A DNA stretch of 64,000 bases from Pseudoalteromonas sp. UG3-2. GTDB lineage: Bacteria; Pseudomonadota; Gammaproteobacteria; Enterobacterales; Alteromonadaceae. Numbering within the stretch: position 1 is the first letter of the stretch; the number at the start of each line of letters is the position of its first letter. Under the pieces are notes generated by a model that saw only the letters and a program-made list of their open reading frames with translations, had not been told where the DNA came from and made no database searches. This document shows, piece by piece, positions 1 to 8,437 of this stretch. The translations under genes and the position numbers were made by a program. The DNA lies in NCBI RefSeq assembly GCF_037120705.1, contig NZ_JAWLJU010000001.1, positions 558,001 to 622,000 of the forward strand, given 5' to 3'.

Positions 1-1
1 C

Positions 2-868
2 AAACGTTGGGCGCTGAAACTGCTTTCTTACGCAATTCTGGCGTTTTTATTGATGTTATGGATACGACCACTGTGGGTAGACTTGCTGCAATTAAAACAC
101 ATTACCGCCAGCCTCACCCAAGGGCAGTTACCCAGCACAACTCGGCGCTCACGATTTTCAGCCATTGCTACCTTGACCGAGCAAATTCGTGCTCTTGCGG
201 CGCAAGTAGCGAGGCTAATAGAGAATCAAAAGTTATTGGTTAATGCCGTCTCCCATGATCTGCGTACGCCCCTAGCAAGGCTTAAGTTTGCCCTCGCCAT
301 GCTGCCTAAGGAGAGCCAACAGCAAGCTCAAGCCATGGCCGAAGACGTTACCGAGATGGAGCAGTTAATCGCCGAAATGCTGGCTTACGCGCGACTGGAG
401 TTCGAGCTTGAGGACTTAACCATGAGCGACATCGACCTCAACGAGGTGGTAGCGCAGCAAGTCAGCAAACTCGGTAAATTAACCGAGAAAACCATTCACT
501 TTCAGGCTGGCAGCAACGCAATTAATGTCACTGGCAATAATCATTACCTCAGTCGTGCCTTGCAGAACCTGATCCAGAATGCCGATAAATACGGTCACAG
601 CCAAATTTCAGTGTCGCTGCAATACAACAATGAACAAGCCAGTATTATTGTTGAAGACGATGGTAATGGCATTGCCAAAGAGCAATGGCAAAGCATTTTT
701 GTGCCTTTCTCGCGGTTAGACGAAAGCCGCAGTAAAAACAGCGGCGGCTACGGCCTGGGGCTGGCTATAGTCCGCAAAATTGCCCAATGGCATCACGGTG
801 AATGTGAGGTTGGCGAGGCCAGTTTAGGCGGCGCCAAGTTTACTTTAACCCTGCCGTTAAAGCGTTAG
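2..868 (+). CDS. Sensor histidine kinase, C-terminal part (start lies outside the window)
   Basis: The reading frame is open to the left edge, so the N-terminal sensor part is missing. The visible part starts with a hydrophobic segment ending in LWIRPLW, probably the second membrane helix, then a HAMP/linker-like stretch. The dimerisation/phosphoacceptor box SHDLRTPLARL follows, with the histidine codon at 254-256. Next are the ATPase boxes: N-box (LIQNADKYG), G1 (VEDDGNGI), F-box (FVPFSRLDESR) and G2 (GGYGLGLAIVRKI). This is the layout of RstB/EnvZ-type inner-membrane kinases, and the H-box resembles RstB. The partner regulator would be expected upstream, off the window. arfB converges from the right with only 11 bases between. 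The kinase call is secure; the stimulus is unknown. Confidence 0.93.
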   Translation, partial: KRWALKLLSYAILAFLLMLWIRPLWVDLLQLKHITASLTQGQLPSTTRRSRFSAIATLTEQIRALAAQVARLIENQKLLVNAVSHDLRTPLARLKFALAMLPKESQQQAQAMAEDVTEMEQLIAEMLAYARLEFELEDLTMSDIDLNEVVAQQVSKLGKLTEKTIHFQAGSNAINVTGNNHYLSRALQNLIQNADKYGHSQISVSLQYNNEQASIIVEDDGNGIAKEQWQSIFVPFSRLDESRSKNSGGYGLGLAIVRKIAQWHHGECEVGEASLGGAKFTLTLPLKR

Positions 869-879
869 TGAGTAGTAAA

Positions 880-1293
880 TTAAAGCTTCACTGAGCCACG
901 CAATGCCTTGGTTTGCCCACGCTTGGTTTTTTGATTAAGCCGCTTGCGCTGGGCACTTTTACTGGGCTTGGTGGGGCGACGCTTTTTTTCCACTTTGGTC
1001 GCTTGTTGAATAAGTGCTTGCAAGCGCTTCAGGGCGTCTTCGCGGTTTAGCTCTTGAGTACGATGGTTTTGCGCCTTGATCACCACAACCCCTTCTTTGG
1101 TGATGCGCGAATCGTTCAGTTCAAGGAGCTTATCTTTATAAAAGGCAGGTAAAGTTGAGCGCTTGATATCAAAACGCAAATGTATCGCACTGGCTACCTT
1201 ATTGACATTTTGCCCTCCGGCGCCTTGGGCGCGGATCGCCGATAAGTCAATTTCCCACTCTGCCAATGTTACGTTATTTGAAATTTTTAGCAT
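880..1293 (-). CDS. arfB: ArfB, alternative ribosome-rescue peptidyl-tRNA hydrolase
   Basis: A 137-residue protein close in length and sequence pattern to E. coli YaeJ/ArfB. It has the release-factor-type GGQ motif at residues 26-28 within IRAQGAGGQNVNK, and a long basic C-terminal tail (about residues 105-137) that in this family enters the empty mRNA channel of stalled ribosomes. The GGQ loop hydrolyses the peptidyl-tRNA ester and frees non-stop ribosomes. The start is supported by a GGGGGAAG Shine-Dalgarno sequence just upstream. A perfect 13-bp hairpin (1304-1340) abuts this ribosome binding site and may affect expression. The gene lies downstream of the ABC export operon on the same strand, separated by 67 bases. 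Confidence 0.95.
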   Translation of the reverse strand: MLKISNNVTLAEWEIDLSAIRAQGAGGQNVNKVASAIHLRFDIKRSTLPAFYKDKLLELNDSRITKEGVVVIKAQNHRTQELNREDALKRLQALIQQATKVEKKRRPTKPSKSAQRKRLNQKTKRGQTKALRGSVKL

Positions 1294-1303
1294 ACTTCCC
1301 CCA

Positions 1304-1340
1304 TTGGTGTGATTTTACCATAGCAGCAAAATCACACCAA
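1304..1340. other. Perfect 13-bp hairpin between ABC permease stop and arfB start
   Basis: An inverted repeat with arms TTGGTGTGATTTT and AAAATCACACCAA and an 11-base loop. Read on the minus strand it follows the permease stop codon, ends next to the arfB Shine-Dalgarno, and has no T-run. It could stabilise the upstream transcript 3' end, act as a weak terminator, or shield the arfB ribosome binding site. Confidence 0.55.
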
Positions 1341-1360
1341 ATGAGGGCCGCGAAGTGTTA

Positions 1361-2569
1361 TTAAGCGGTGCGAGTGGCTATCGCAGGAGGAACTCGCGCA
1401 GCCATCACTGCAGGGTAAAGCGTTGCTAGCTGGCCAACAGCAATCATGGCGCCGGCACACCAAAGTAAATACTCCCCGGGCACCGCGCTAAGAGCAAAGT
1501 AGTTAACCAAATACATGTTCGCTAAGATGGCAAGCACTGAGCCCAGCACGATGCCTGCAACCATCATAATTGCATTTTCTAACAGCAAGTAAGCCAATAC
1601 CTGGCTGCGAGTCGCGCCTAAGGCACGCCGCGTGCCTATTTGCTTACGGCGCTTGATCACGGTGTATCGTGCCTGACCAAAAATGCCCAACATAGTGACA
1701 AAAGCCAGTGCGATGATCACCGCCTTTAAGGTTTGGCTGGCAGCAAAGTCGGCTTGCAGATTGTCTTTTTTTATCTCTGTGAAGGCCTGAAAGTTATCAA
1801 GGTGACGACCGGGCTGCTGCACTAACAAGGAATACGTCGCTTCCATGGCTTGCTGGCGTTGACCGGGCTTGGCTCGTACCACCAACATGCTTTCTTCATA
1901 ATGCTCGCGCACCGAGCTTATTACCGTCATGTCGTAGGCATACCAAAATCGCCAGGCGGCTTTCATGTTGTCTACCACCCCAATCACACGTTGCGGCACA
2001 AACTCAACAAAAATGGTGTCGCCAACAACACTACGCCAATCTTGCGGTTTTATTTTAGCTGCGAGCTGCTTGGAAATAATCACACTGGCCGAGCTTTTGT
2101 GGCCATCGTAATACTGCTCAATGACATCGGAGGGAGAAAAGTTTCTGCCAGCGATTATGTTCAATCCCAGCGTCTCTATCACAGTATGATCAGAGCCATA
2201 ATATCCAGCGTGGGTGATGCGGTCGTTTTCATTATCCGATAAGCCAACGTCCAGCGAGCGTCCCCAATTGGTCAGTGGCATGCCAGTGATCGGACTGACA
2301 CTGGCCACGCTGGGTAAGGCACGAATGGCGGCTAGGTCTTGCTCCAATTGCGCACTTTTTTGCGCTTGGTTACCGACCAAGTTGGTAGAAAAGCTAAATA
2401 ACTCGCTTTCATTTAACCCGGTGGGCTTTACCAACTCAGCCTCTTTAGTCACCATCATGTACATGGCATTAACCAAAATAGTGAAGGTTAACGCCACTTG
2501 TAGCGTCAAAAGTAAGGGGGCAAGCTTGCTATGTTTAATGGTTTTCAAAATAGGAAATAAGTCTCTCAT
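1361..2569 (-). CDS. FtsX/MacB-type ABC transporter permease (second permease)
   Basis: A 402-residue membrane protein with the FtsX/MacB plan: one N-terminal helix (about residues 17-40), a large periplasmic MacB_PCD-like domain, then three C-terminal helices (about 283-305, 330-355 and 367-390). The segment RRKQIGTRRALGATRSQVLAYLL before the third helix is the cytoplasmic coupling region typical of these permeases. It is the last gene of a minus-strand operon (adaptor, ATPase, permease, permease) and starts 9 bases after the preceding permease stop. The family uses ATP hydrolysis for mechanotransmission, driving substrates through an adaptor rather than moving them across the inner membrane. 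The substrate is unknown; antimicrobial peptide or lipopeptide export is a guess from the family. Confidence 0.85.
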   Translation of the reverse strand: MRDLFPILKTIKHSKLAPLLLTLQVALTFTILVNAMYMMVTKEAELVKPTGLNESELFSFSTNLVGNQAQKSAQLEQDLAAIRALPSVASVSPITGMPLTNWGRSLDVGLSDNENDRITHAGYYGSDHTVIETLGLNIIAGRNFSPSDVIEQYYDGHKSSASVIISKQLAAKIKPQDWRSVVGDTIFVEFVPQRVIGVVDNMKAAWRFWYAYDMTVISSVREHYEESMLVVRAKPGQRQQAMEATYSLLVQQPGRHLDNFQAFTEIKKDNLQADFAASQTLKAVIIALAFVTMLGIFGQARYTVIKRRKQIGTRRALGATRSQVLAYLLLENAIMMVAGIVLGSVLAILANMYLVNYFALSAVPGEYLLWCAGAMIAVGQLATLYPAVMAARVPPAIATRTA

Positions 2570-2578
2570 GGGCCGCTC

Positions 2579-3910
2579 CTACAAGCTTTTCAACTGACTC
2601 GATGGCTGCGTTTGCGCCGCTCGAATGGTGGGTAACAAGCCAAAGATCATGGCGCTAATAATGGCCAGCGCCAGTGTCATGATCACCAATCCAAAGGTCA
2701 TTTCCAGCATTTGCGCATAGAGGTGACTGTAAAGCTGTGCGGTAATACTGAGCCCTAATTGAGCCAGCAATAAGCCTGCTACTCCCCCCAGCAAACCAAT
2801 AATGCAGGTTTCAACTAAAAACTGCAGGATAATATCGCGCTGCGATGCGCCTACGGCACGGCGTAAACCCACTTCACCGGCGCGGCTGTGAAACTTGGCC
2901 ATCATCATTGCCATACTGTTGAGCAAACACACCAGTAAAAAAGCAAAAGCCAGCCAAATGGCAATGTTGCCATCTTCTTTGAGGACTTTTTGATCGTACA
3001 AATACTCCTTCACATCCAACAACTGATGTAATGGTTCGCGCAAAAATCGGCCATACTCTCTTTGCTCTGCCGAGTAACTGCGTAAAAAGTCGAGGTACTG
3101 TGTACGCTCTGAGGCAGAGCCCAGCTCTACCCAATAAGAAAGCCAAACACACTCAGAAGCCAAACGGGCAGCAAATGACTCATCGGCAGGCTCGCGCCAG
3201 CAGCGGGAAGAAATATCCGAGGCCGTCCAAAAGGTGTGATTTACTTGAGATTGCAGTGGGATCATGACATCACGAGGCTTGCTGAAGGCACGTACGCCAT
3301 AATCATAGAATTTGGGGGTGGGATACCAGTGATCGATAACTCCGACCACGCGGTATTGATGTTCCCCAATCAGTAGTCCCTGTCCTACCGAGTTTGCACC
3401 GTTAAATAGCTTGTCGTTTAACTCTCTGGTGATCACCGCCTCAGGCAACCCTGCTTTATCTGCCTGCTCGCTCCATGGTTGGCCAAACAGGAATGGCACC
3501 TCGAACATGGCGAAAAAGTCGCGATAGGCACTGCGGATCGGAGTCATCTTAGCTGCTACCCGGCTTTGTTCAGTGCTGCGCACCATTTGTTTAAAGCTGG
3601 CTAGAGGAGTTTTTCTTACCCCCGGCTCGGCTTGCTGTAAATTCATGGCGTCTTGATAGGTCATGATTTTAGGCGGAATTTCTTGCCCATTTTGAATAGC
3701 AAAAGGCTTATCGGGACCATAACTGTTAAGCCGAACATGGAACAGTTTATCGCTTTTTGTCGGAATGGGATCTTTGCTCAGCATATAACTGACCGTGTAG
3801 GTGGTCATTGCCGCACCGATACCAATGGCAATGGTCGCTATCATTGACAGGGATAAAAAAGGGGTTTTGCGTAATGACAATATTGCCAGCTTAATGTAAT
3901 AACCGAGCAT
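2579..3910 (-). CDS. FtsX/MacB-type ABC transporter permease (first permease)
   Basis: A 443-residue paralogue of the neighbouring permease with the same four-helix plan: N-terminal helix at about residues 19-43, a periplasmic domain of some 250 residues, and three C-terminal helices. The motif GEVGLRRAVGASQRDIILQFL before the penultimate helix is the MacB/FtsX coupling segment. Two different permeases in one operon suggest a heterodimeric membrane core. It starts 8 bases after the ATPase stop, so co-translation is likely. The cargo cannot be inferred from sequence. Confidence 0.85.
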   Translation of the reverse strand: MLGYYIKLAILSLRKTPFLSLSMIATIAIGIGAAMTTYTVSYMLSKDPIPTKSDKLFHVRLNSYGPDKPFAIQNGQEIPPKIMTYQDAMNLQQAEPGVRKTPLASFKQMVRSTEQSRVAAKMTPIRSAYRDFFAMFEVPFLFGQPWSEQADKAGLPEAVITRELNDKLFNGANSVGQGLLIGEHQYRVVGVIDHWYPTPKFYDYGVRAFSKPRDVMIPLQSQVNHTFWTASDISSRCWREPADESFAARLASECVWLSYWVELGSASERTQYLDFLRSYSAEQREYGRFLREPLHQLLDVKEYLYDQKVLKEDGNIAIWLAFAFLLVCLLNSMAMMMAKFHSRAGEVGLRRAVGASQRDIILQFLVETCIIGLLGGVAGLLLAQLGLSITAQLYSHLYAQMLEMTFGLVIMTLALAIISAMIFGLLPTIRAAQTQPSSQLKSL

Positions 3911-3918
3911 ATGATCTC

Positions 3919-4608
3919 CTAAGCAATGGCTTTGGCGTAGTCGGCGACTTCTGCAATAATGCCGTCGCGAATTTCCACTACACGCTGTGCTTTTAGCGCT
4001 TGTTGCGGATCATGTGTCACCATAATAATACTGGTGCCTTGGTTATTAATGTCTTGCAGCAACTTCATAATGCTATCAGCCATTTTGCTGTCTAAGTTGC
4101 CTGTTGGTTCATCCGCGAGCAAAAAAGCAGGCTTACCGGCAATGGCTCTGGCTATCGCCACTCGTTGTTGTTGACCACCAGAGAGTTGTGCTGGAAAGTG
4201 GCTTTGCCGAGACGCTAACCCCACCTTGGTGAGGGCATCCATAATGCGTTCATGACGCTGTTTGCTCGACAGCTTACGATAGCGTAGTGGCATATCGATA
4301 TTGTCGTACAGATTCAGCTCGGGGATTAGGTTAAAACTTTGAAAGATAAAGCCTATTTTCTCATTTCTAAGCTTTGACTTGTGCTTGTCGCTGAGTTTTT
4401 CCACATTAATGCCATCTAATTCATACTGGCCTTCGCAGGGATTTTCCAGCAGTCCGGTAACGTTTAAAAACGTCGTTTTTCCAGAACCCGACGGCCCAAC
4501 TACGGCGACAAACTCGCCAGCGGCAATCTCCAAATCGAAAGGCTGCAACGCTTGAGTTTTGATGGTATCGGTATAGTATGCCTTGGCCAAATTGCGCATT
4601 GCTAACAT
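3919..4608 (-). CDS. ABC transporter ATP-binding protein (MacB/LolD class)
   Basis: A 229-residue ATPase with Walker A GPSGSGKTT (residues 38-46), Q-loop (FIFQSFNLIPELN), signature LSGGQQQRVAIARA (about 142-155), Walker B FLLADEPTGNLD and switch histidine (MVTHD). The NLD after Walker B and the LNLYDNIDMPL stretch are typical of the LolD/MacB/FtsE class that powers FtsX-fold permeases. It lies between the adaptor (11 bases upstream) and the two permeases, so it is the motor of this export complex on the cytoplasmic face of the inner membrane. Confidence 0.92.
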   Translation of the reverse strand: MLAMRNLAKAYYTDTIKTQALQPFDLEIAAGEFVAVVGPSGSGKTTFLNVTGLLENPCEGQYELDGINVEKLSDKHKSKLRNEKIGFIFQSFNLIPELNLYDNIDMPLRYRKLSSKQRHERIMDALTKVGLASRQSHFPAQLSGGQQQRVAIARAIAGKPAFLLADEPTGNLDSKMADSIMKLLQDINNQGTSIIMVTHDPQQALKAQRVVEIRDGIIAEVADYAKAIA

Positions 4609-4619
4609 GTGTAAGCTCC

Positions 4620-5891
4620 CTATTGCAGAATTCTGACGCTTGGTGCGTCATTAAATAAGCGCGGATCCGACGTCACCACTAAATCCCCTTCTTTGAGACC
4701 AGCAAGCACTTCAACTTGCGAAATACTTCGAAGCCCCACCTTAATCGGCGTTTTAATCGCCCTTCCTTCTTTTATAACATAGGCAAATTGGCCGTTATGC
4801 ACCGTGAGGTATTGACCATGGGGTAAGTAAGCAATATTTTGCTTGTGCTCTATCACAATACGGCTGGTAAGGCGTTGGTTTTGCCTAAGTCCTTTCACTG
4901 TTTGCTGATTAAAGCGGATTTTACCGGCAACCCGACCGTTTTCTATTTCTGGGGAAATGGCAACAATTTCACCTTGGTATGATTCACCATTAAGGTTAAT
5001 TTCAGCACTCATGCCAATGGCTAAATCTTCTGAATAACTTTCGGGGATCTGAACTTCGATTTCGTATTCGGACAAATCAACCACACTCAACAAGGATTGA
5101 TTTTTTGCCACCGTATTTTTTTGCTCAACCGCCAAATTCCCCACGATCCCCGCGACCGGTGACACCACTTTAAGGGCATCAACCTGGCGACTCAGTTCAG
5201 CCACCTTGACCTTTTGAGCATCGTATTCCAGCTCTTTGGTACGAATTTCAAACTTCTGGCTTTCTTTTAATAGCGCCACTTCTTTTAGTGCCAAACGGTA
5301 TTCCCGCTCGGCATTTTGCAATTCGTCTTTGGCTTTTTGGTAATCTATATCGCTGATCACTTGGCTTTTTAGGCCATTTTCTGATCGCTGCATTTCTCGC
5401 TTTGCCGCATTCAGTGCCACTTCGGCTTCACCAAGGTAGTTTTCTTGTACTAAGTCTTGTTTTTTGGCGTGAATGATCTGACGTTGCAGTTGGGTTTCTA
5501 GGCGGTTGAGTTCAGCTTGCTGTTGCGCCAGTTCACTTTTCAGTTCTGGGCTGTCGATAACGGCTAACGTTTGCCCGGCAACCACGGAATCGCCGGCGGC
5601 AACGTGATAAGTCACCGTGCCTTGAGCTGGGCTGTAAATCTGCGGCCGCCTCGCGGCAACCACTTTACCTTGCACCGAAATATCTCTGATAAAATCGCCC
5701 TTTTTAACACTGGCAATGTGGAGGTCTTGTTTTGCAACCGCCGCTTCATCACTGAGCCACTGGGAAAAAAGGGGCGCTAACGCAACCACAACCAGCACTA
5801 TAGAAATAGCAGCCAATACTAGTAACGGTAGGCGTTTTTTCGGCTTTTCGACCTTAGTATCCTGGGAGCTGGTATCAGGGATATAAGTCAT
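4620..5891 (-). CDS. HlyD/MacA-like periplasmic adaptor (membrane fusion protein)
   Basis: A 423-residue protein with a single N-terminal helix (about residues 23-44), a split lipoyl-like domain (PQIYSPAQGTVTYHVAAGDSVVAGQTLAVIDSPEL and, after the hairpin, VVSPVAGIVGNLAVEQKNTVAKNQSLLSVVD), a long helical hairpin between them (about residues 110-240), and beta-barrel/membrane-proximal domains at the C terminus. This is the adaptor plan that links an inner-membrane transporter to an outer-membrane channel. No TolC-like gene is in the operon, so a channel encoded elsewhere is presumably used. It is the first gene of the four-gene operon; the 200-base AT-rich gap upstream should hold the promoter. 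Confidence 0.9.
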   Translation of the reverse strand: MTYIPDTSSQDTKVEKPKKRLPLLVLAAISIVLVVVALAPLFSQWLSDEAAVAKQDLHIASVKKGDFIRDISVQGKVVAARRPQIYSPAQGTVTYHVAAGDSVVAGQTLAVIDSPELKSELAQQQAELNRLETQLQRQIIHAKKQDLVQENYLGEAEVALNAAKREMQRSENGLKSQVISDIDYQKAKDELQNAEREYRLALKEVALLKESQKFEIRTKELEYDAQKVKVAELSRQVDALKVVSPVAGIVGNLAVEQKNTVAKNQSLLSVVDLSEYEIEVQIPESYSEDLAIGMSAEINLNGESYQGEIVAISPEIENGRVAGKIRFNQQTVKGLRQNQRLTSRIVIEHKQNIAYLPHGQYLTVHNGQFAYVIKEGRAIKTPIKVGLRSISQVEVLAGLKEGDLVVTSDPRLFNDAPSVRILQ

Positions 5892-6092
5892 GTGAGGATT
5901 CCTTTGTCACGGCTTATGTTGTTTTTATTGCTATGCAAGCGCCGCGCACAGTTTTACCCAACATAACCAGGTGTACTGAACCGTAATGCCTTATGATTGT
6001 GCTACAGCAACTTACTTTGCGTCCTATATCAACGTGCCTAAACCCTACACAAATTAAAATAAAATGTCACTATTTATAGTAATTTTTGTTAA

Positions 6093-6923
6093 TTATTCGT
6101 TCTGATTGTTTACCAGCTCCAGATAGCGACTTTCAATAAACTTTTTCTCCTTTGACAGGTGCTGTAAGGCTTCTCGGGTTTGCTCCAGCTCTGCCTTAAT
6201 TTCTTGTAATTTGGCACCATCTTCCACTTCTTGCTCTTGTACTATTAGCTGTTGAAGGGCCTGACTCTGCTCAGCAATTTGGCGCTTATACTCATTAATT
6301 GTGTGGGACATGTCTTGGCGCTCACGCTCAAAATTCGCCACCAGTTGCTCCAGCTCCTGCTCCGATGGCCCAGCCGCGGTGGTTGACTCCTCTAACTGTT
6401 GTCGCAACTCTTGATTTTCTTTTTGTAATTGTTCAGTCGATTGGTATTGATCATAGAGTTTGCGACGGGTGACTTTAAGTCGCTCAATGCTGCTATCTAA
6501 ATCGCCTTTGAGCTTTTTTATGAGCCTATGAGACTTAATTAACTTGCGATTCAATTCATCAATTTTGGTTTGTTCATCTTTGGTAATGTGATCTCGGGTG
6601 GAGGTTTTTATTTCTATTAGCTGCTGCTCGAGGTTGGATTGTATGCTGGCCAGCTCTTGGATGGTTTTTTGGTTATCGGCAATAAACCGCATAGAGCGGT
6701 CAATGGCATCGCGACACTGTTGCAATAAATAGTGGTTATCGTGTCCTGCTTGGTGATTGCCTTGGACATTTTTTGCAAATAGCCGGAATTCTCTTAATAT
6801 CAATAATAGGATATAAAACCAGGCCGCTAATATTAGCAGCCCGAGGTTCACCGCCATATAAATGAATACATCGCTGGGTAGTTTATCAATTAACATATTG
6901 CTTGCTCTTGGTTTACTCTTCAT
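6093..6923 (-). CDS. Membrane-anchored coiled-coil protein, function unknown
   Basis: A protein of 276 residues, or about 267 if translation begins at the internal ATG at 6896, which has an AAGAG sequence upstream. One N-terminal transmembrane helix (about residues 20-44, VFIYMAVNLGLLILAAWFYI) is followed by some 200 residues of nearly continuous charged heptad-like helix rich in Glu, Gln, Lys and Arg, with no recognisable enzymatic domain. The family is not recognised. It is divergent from the response regulator at 6990 with only 66 bases between starts, so the two probably share a control region and may share a process such as polar localisation or motility. That link is inference. Confidence 0.75.
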   Translation of the reverse strand: MKSKPRASNMLIDKLPSDVFIYMAVNLGLLILAAWFYILLLILREFRLFAKNVQGNHQAGHDNHYLLQQCRDAIDRSMRFIADNQKTIQELASIQSNLEQQLIEIKTSTRDHITKDEQTKIDELNRKLIKSHRLIKKLKGDLDSSIERLKVTRRKLYDQYQSTEQLQKENQELRQQLEESTTAAGPSEQELEQLVANFERERQDMSHTINEYKRQIAEQSQALQQLIVQEQEVEDGAKLQEIKAELEQTREALQHLSKEKKFIESRYLELVNNQNE

Positions 6924-6989
6924 TTAGTTTAGTATTGGTACAAAATCGTGCCTATAATAAATCTATATTTTTCAATTAAGTGGTAGTTT

Positions 6990-7889
6990 GTGAAGGTATT
7001 AATCGTTGATGACAGCCCGGCAACCTTAGAAATAGTCCGACGAGGTCTTTCGCGATTTCAATATCGCAAGCTGCTGGTGAAAAAGGCGCAAAGCGCCAAA
7101 GAAGCGCTGAAAGTCATAGGCTCGTGGCACCCCGACATAGTGTTAACCGATTGGCATATGCCAGACATCTCAGGCTTGGCATTGGTTAAGGCAATTAAAC
7201 AGAAGAAGCTCGACATTACCATGGCGATGGTGACAACCGTCGACGATAAAGAACAAATTAAATTGGCCATGGAATATGGCGCGGCTTTTGTGCTGTCGAA
7301 GCCCTTTGCCGACGACGATCTGCATTTGAAAATGCAGCCTTTGGTAGAAGCCGCAGAGCAAAGCATTAAAACCCGTCAAATCCATGCCCTTCACAAAGGC
7401 GTGCCCTTGCCACAAGTGGCACAACTTGAAAAACTGATGAATAAACACATCGACCCAGAGCTACGATTAGATCAGGTCCAGCCGCTGGAGTTTGACGCCG
7501 ATAACCTACCTTGTGTGATGGTGGCGTATGAAGACCCCAAAATACAAAAAGTCAGGGCTGTGGGGGTGTTAGATATTTATGCCCTTTGCGTTATTGTTGC
7601 CTCAACGGGCAACCTATCTAAGTCTGAAGCGATGCAGGTGATCCATAACCATCAGATTAATGAAGAGATTTTGTCAGCCTGTAAATCGGCACTTAATTCC
7701 ACTTCCTACGCTTTTTTAGACACCATGACTCGCAGAAGTTTGAAAGTAAAAACCCTGCAATTTGTGGAAAAGCCTTTTCCTAAATTACGCCAGCTGTATC
7801 AGACCGCCGCCAATATGCGCATCGATCTGTGCTGCCAACGCCCGGGTATGGCGCAAGGTAAAATCTTACTGGTGGGCTTTTTAGGCTAA
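6990..7889 (+). CDS. CheY-like response regulator with unrecognised C-terminal domain
   Basis: A 299-residue protein with a GTG start. Residues 1-120 form a canonical receiver domain: acidic pair D7-D8, phosphoacceptor D54 in LTDWHMPD, T82/T83 and K104 in LSKPF. Residues 150-299 are not a standard DNA-binding, GGDEF, EAL or HD output. They hold the pattern VAYEDPKIQKVRAVGVLDIYALCVIVAS and a later VEKPFPKLRQLY, and may be a single alpha/beta domain of the CheX/CheC type, though no diagnostic motif of those families can be shown. The neighbouring divergent coiled-coil gene suggests a shared function. Receiver confidence is high; output function is unknown. Confidence 0.85.
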   Translation: MKVLIVDDSPATLEIVRRGLSRFQYRKLLVKKAQSAKEALKVIGSWHPDIVLTDWHMPDISGLALVKAIKQKKLDITMAMVTTVDDKEQIKLAMEYGAAFVLSKPFADDDLHLKMQPLVEAAEQSIKTRQIHALHKGVPLPQVAQLEKLMNKHIDPELRLDQVQPLEFDADNLPCVMVAYEDPKIQKVRAVGVLDIYALCVIVASTGNLSKSEAMQVIHNHQINEEILSACKSALNSTSYAFLDTMTRRSLKVKTLQFVEKPFPKLRQLYQTAANMRIDLCCQRPGMAQGKILLVGFLG

Positions 7890-7890
7890 T

Positions 7891-7918
7891 ATAAAAATTG
7901 CGTGGCGTCCTTGCCACG
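7891..7918 (-). terminator. Hairpin terminator for the HPF-like gene
   Basis: A CGTGGC/GCCACG stem with a six-base loop. On the minus strand it is followed by CAATTTTTAT, so it suits transcripts from the gene ending at 8013. It may also stop the convergent response regulator transcript. Confidence 0.5.
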
Positions 7919-8012
7919 GCAAGTGCTTGGGAACTGGAAAATGGACATCGGTCATAGCAATCGCATTGCTGCGTTTACAATAGCTTGATTACTTCATGCA
8001 ATTGCTAAAAAA

Positions 8013-8318
8013 TCATGAGCCGTTTAGTTTAAAATAACTCTGCGCCAATATTTGTTGGCTGTTTTTCAGCGCTCGGCTCAGCGCTTGCAATACTGTTTTC
8101 CCCTTAGCCTTAACAATTAGCGTAGGTAAGCCAGGCAATAGCACTTCTACCTTGCACAGTGTCATGTTGCCACTTTTGCTGCTTAACTCGTCTAATCTCA
8201 CGTTGACCTTGCGAATATTATCGGCATAGCTTTTTAGTCGACTTTTTACCGCTTTAGTAAAAGCGACCTTGTTATCTGCAGATAACGTGGTGTTCTGGCT
8301 AACAAGATTTAGTTTCAT
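8013..8318 (-). CDS. HPF/RaiA-like ribosome-associated protein
   Basis: A 101-residue protein with the beta-alpha-beta-beta-beta-alpha pattern and composition of the S30AE (HPF/RaiA) family: an N-terminal strand MKLNLVSQNT, a helix FTKAVKSRLKSYADNI, the strand VNVRLDEL with a KVEVLLPGLPTLIVKAKG strand pair, and a final helix with ALSRALKNSQQIL. Members bind the decoding region of the small ribosomal subunit and inactivate or protect ribosomes under stress. It is not next to rpoN, where classical hpf sits, so it is probably a paralogue. It is divergent from nhaR with 119 bases between. Confidence 0.7.
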   Translation of the reverse strand: MKLNLVSQNTTLSADNKVAFTKAVKSRLKSYADNIRKVNVRLDELSSKSGNMTLCKVEVLLPGLPTLIVKAKGKTVLQALSRALKNSQQILAQSYFKLNGS

Positions 8319-8437
8319 CTTCTACCTCAATTTGGTCGTGAACAATCTTTCTCTTGCTCCGTGACAACAAATTTACTAACCTTGAAGAAAAGATAAAAGC
8401 TGATTATATCTAACCAAGCATAAGATTTTAACGAACA

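Noticed and set aside
7..243. Plus-strand ORF at the left edge
   Set aside because: Other frame of the sensor kinase, which has clear kinase motifs.
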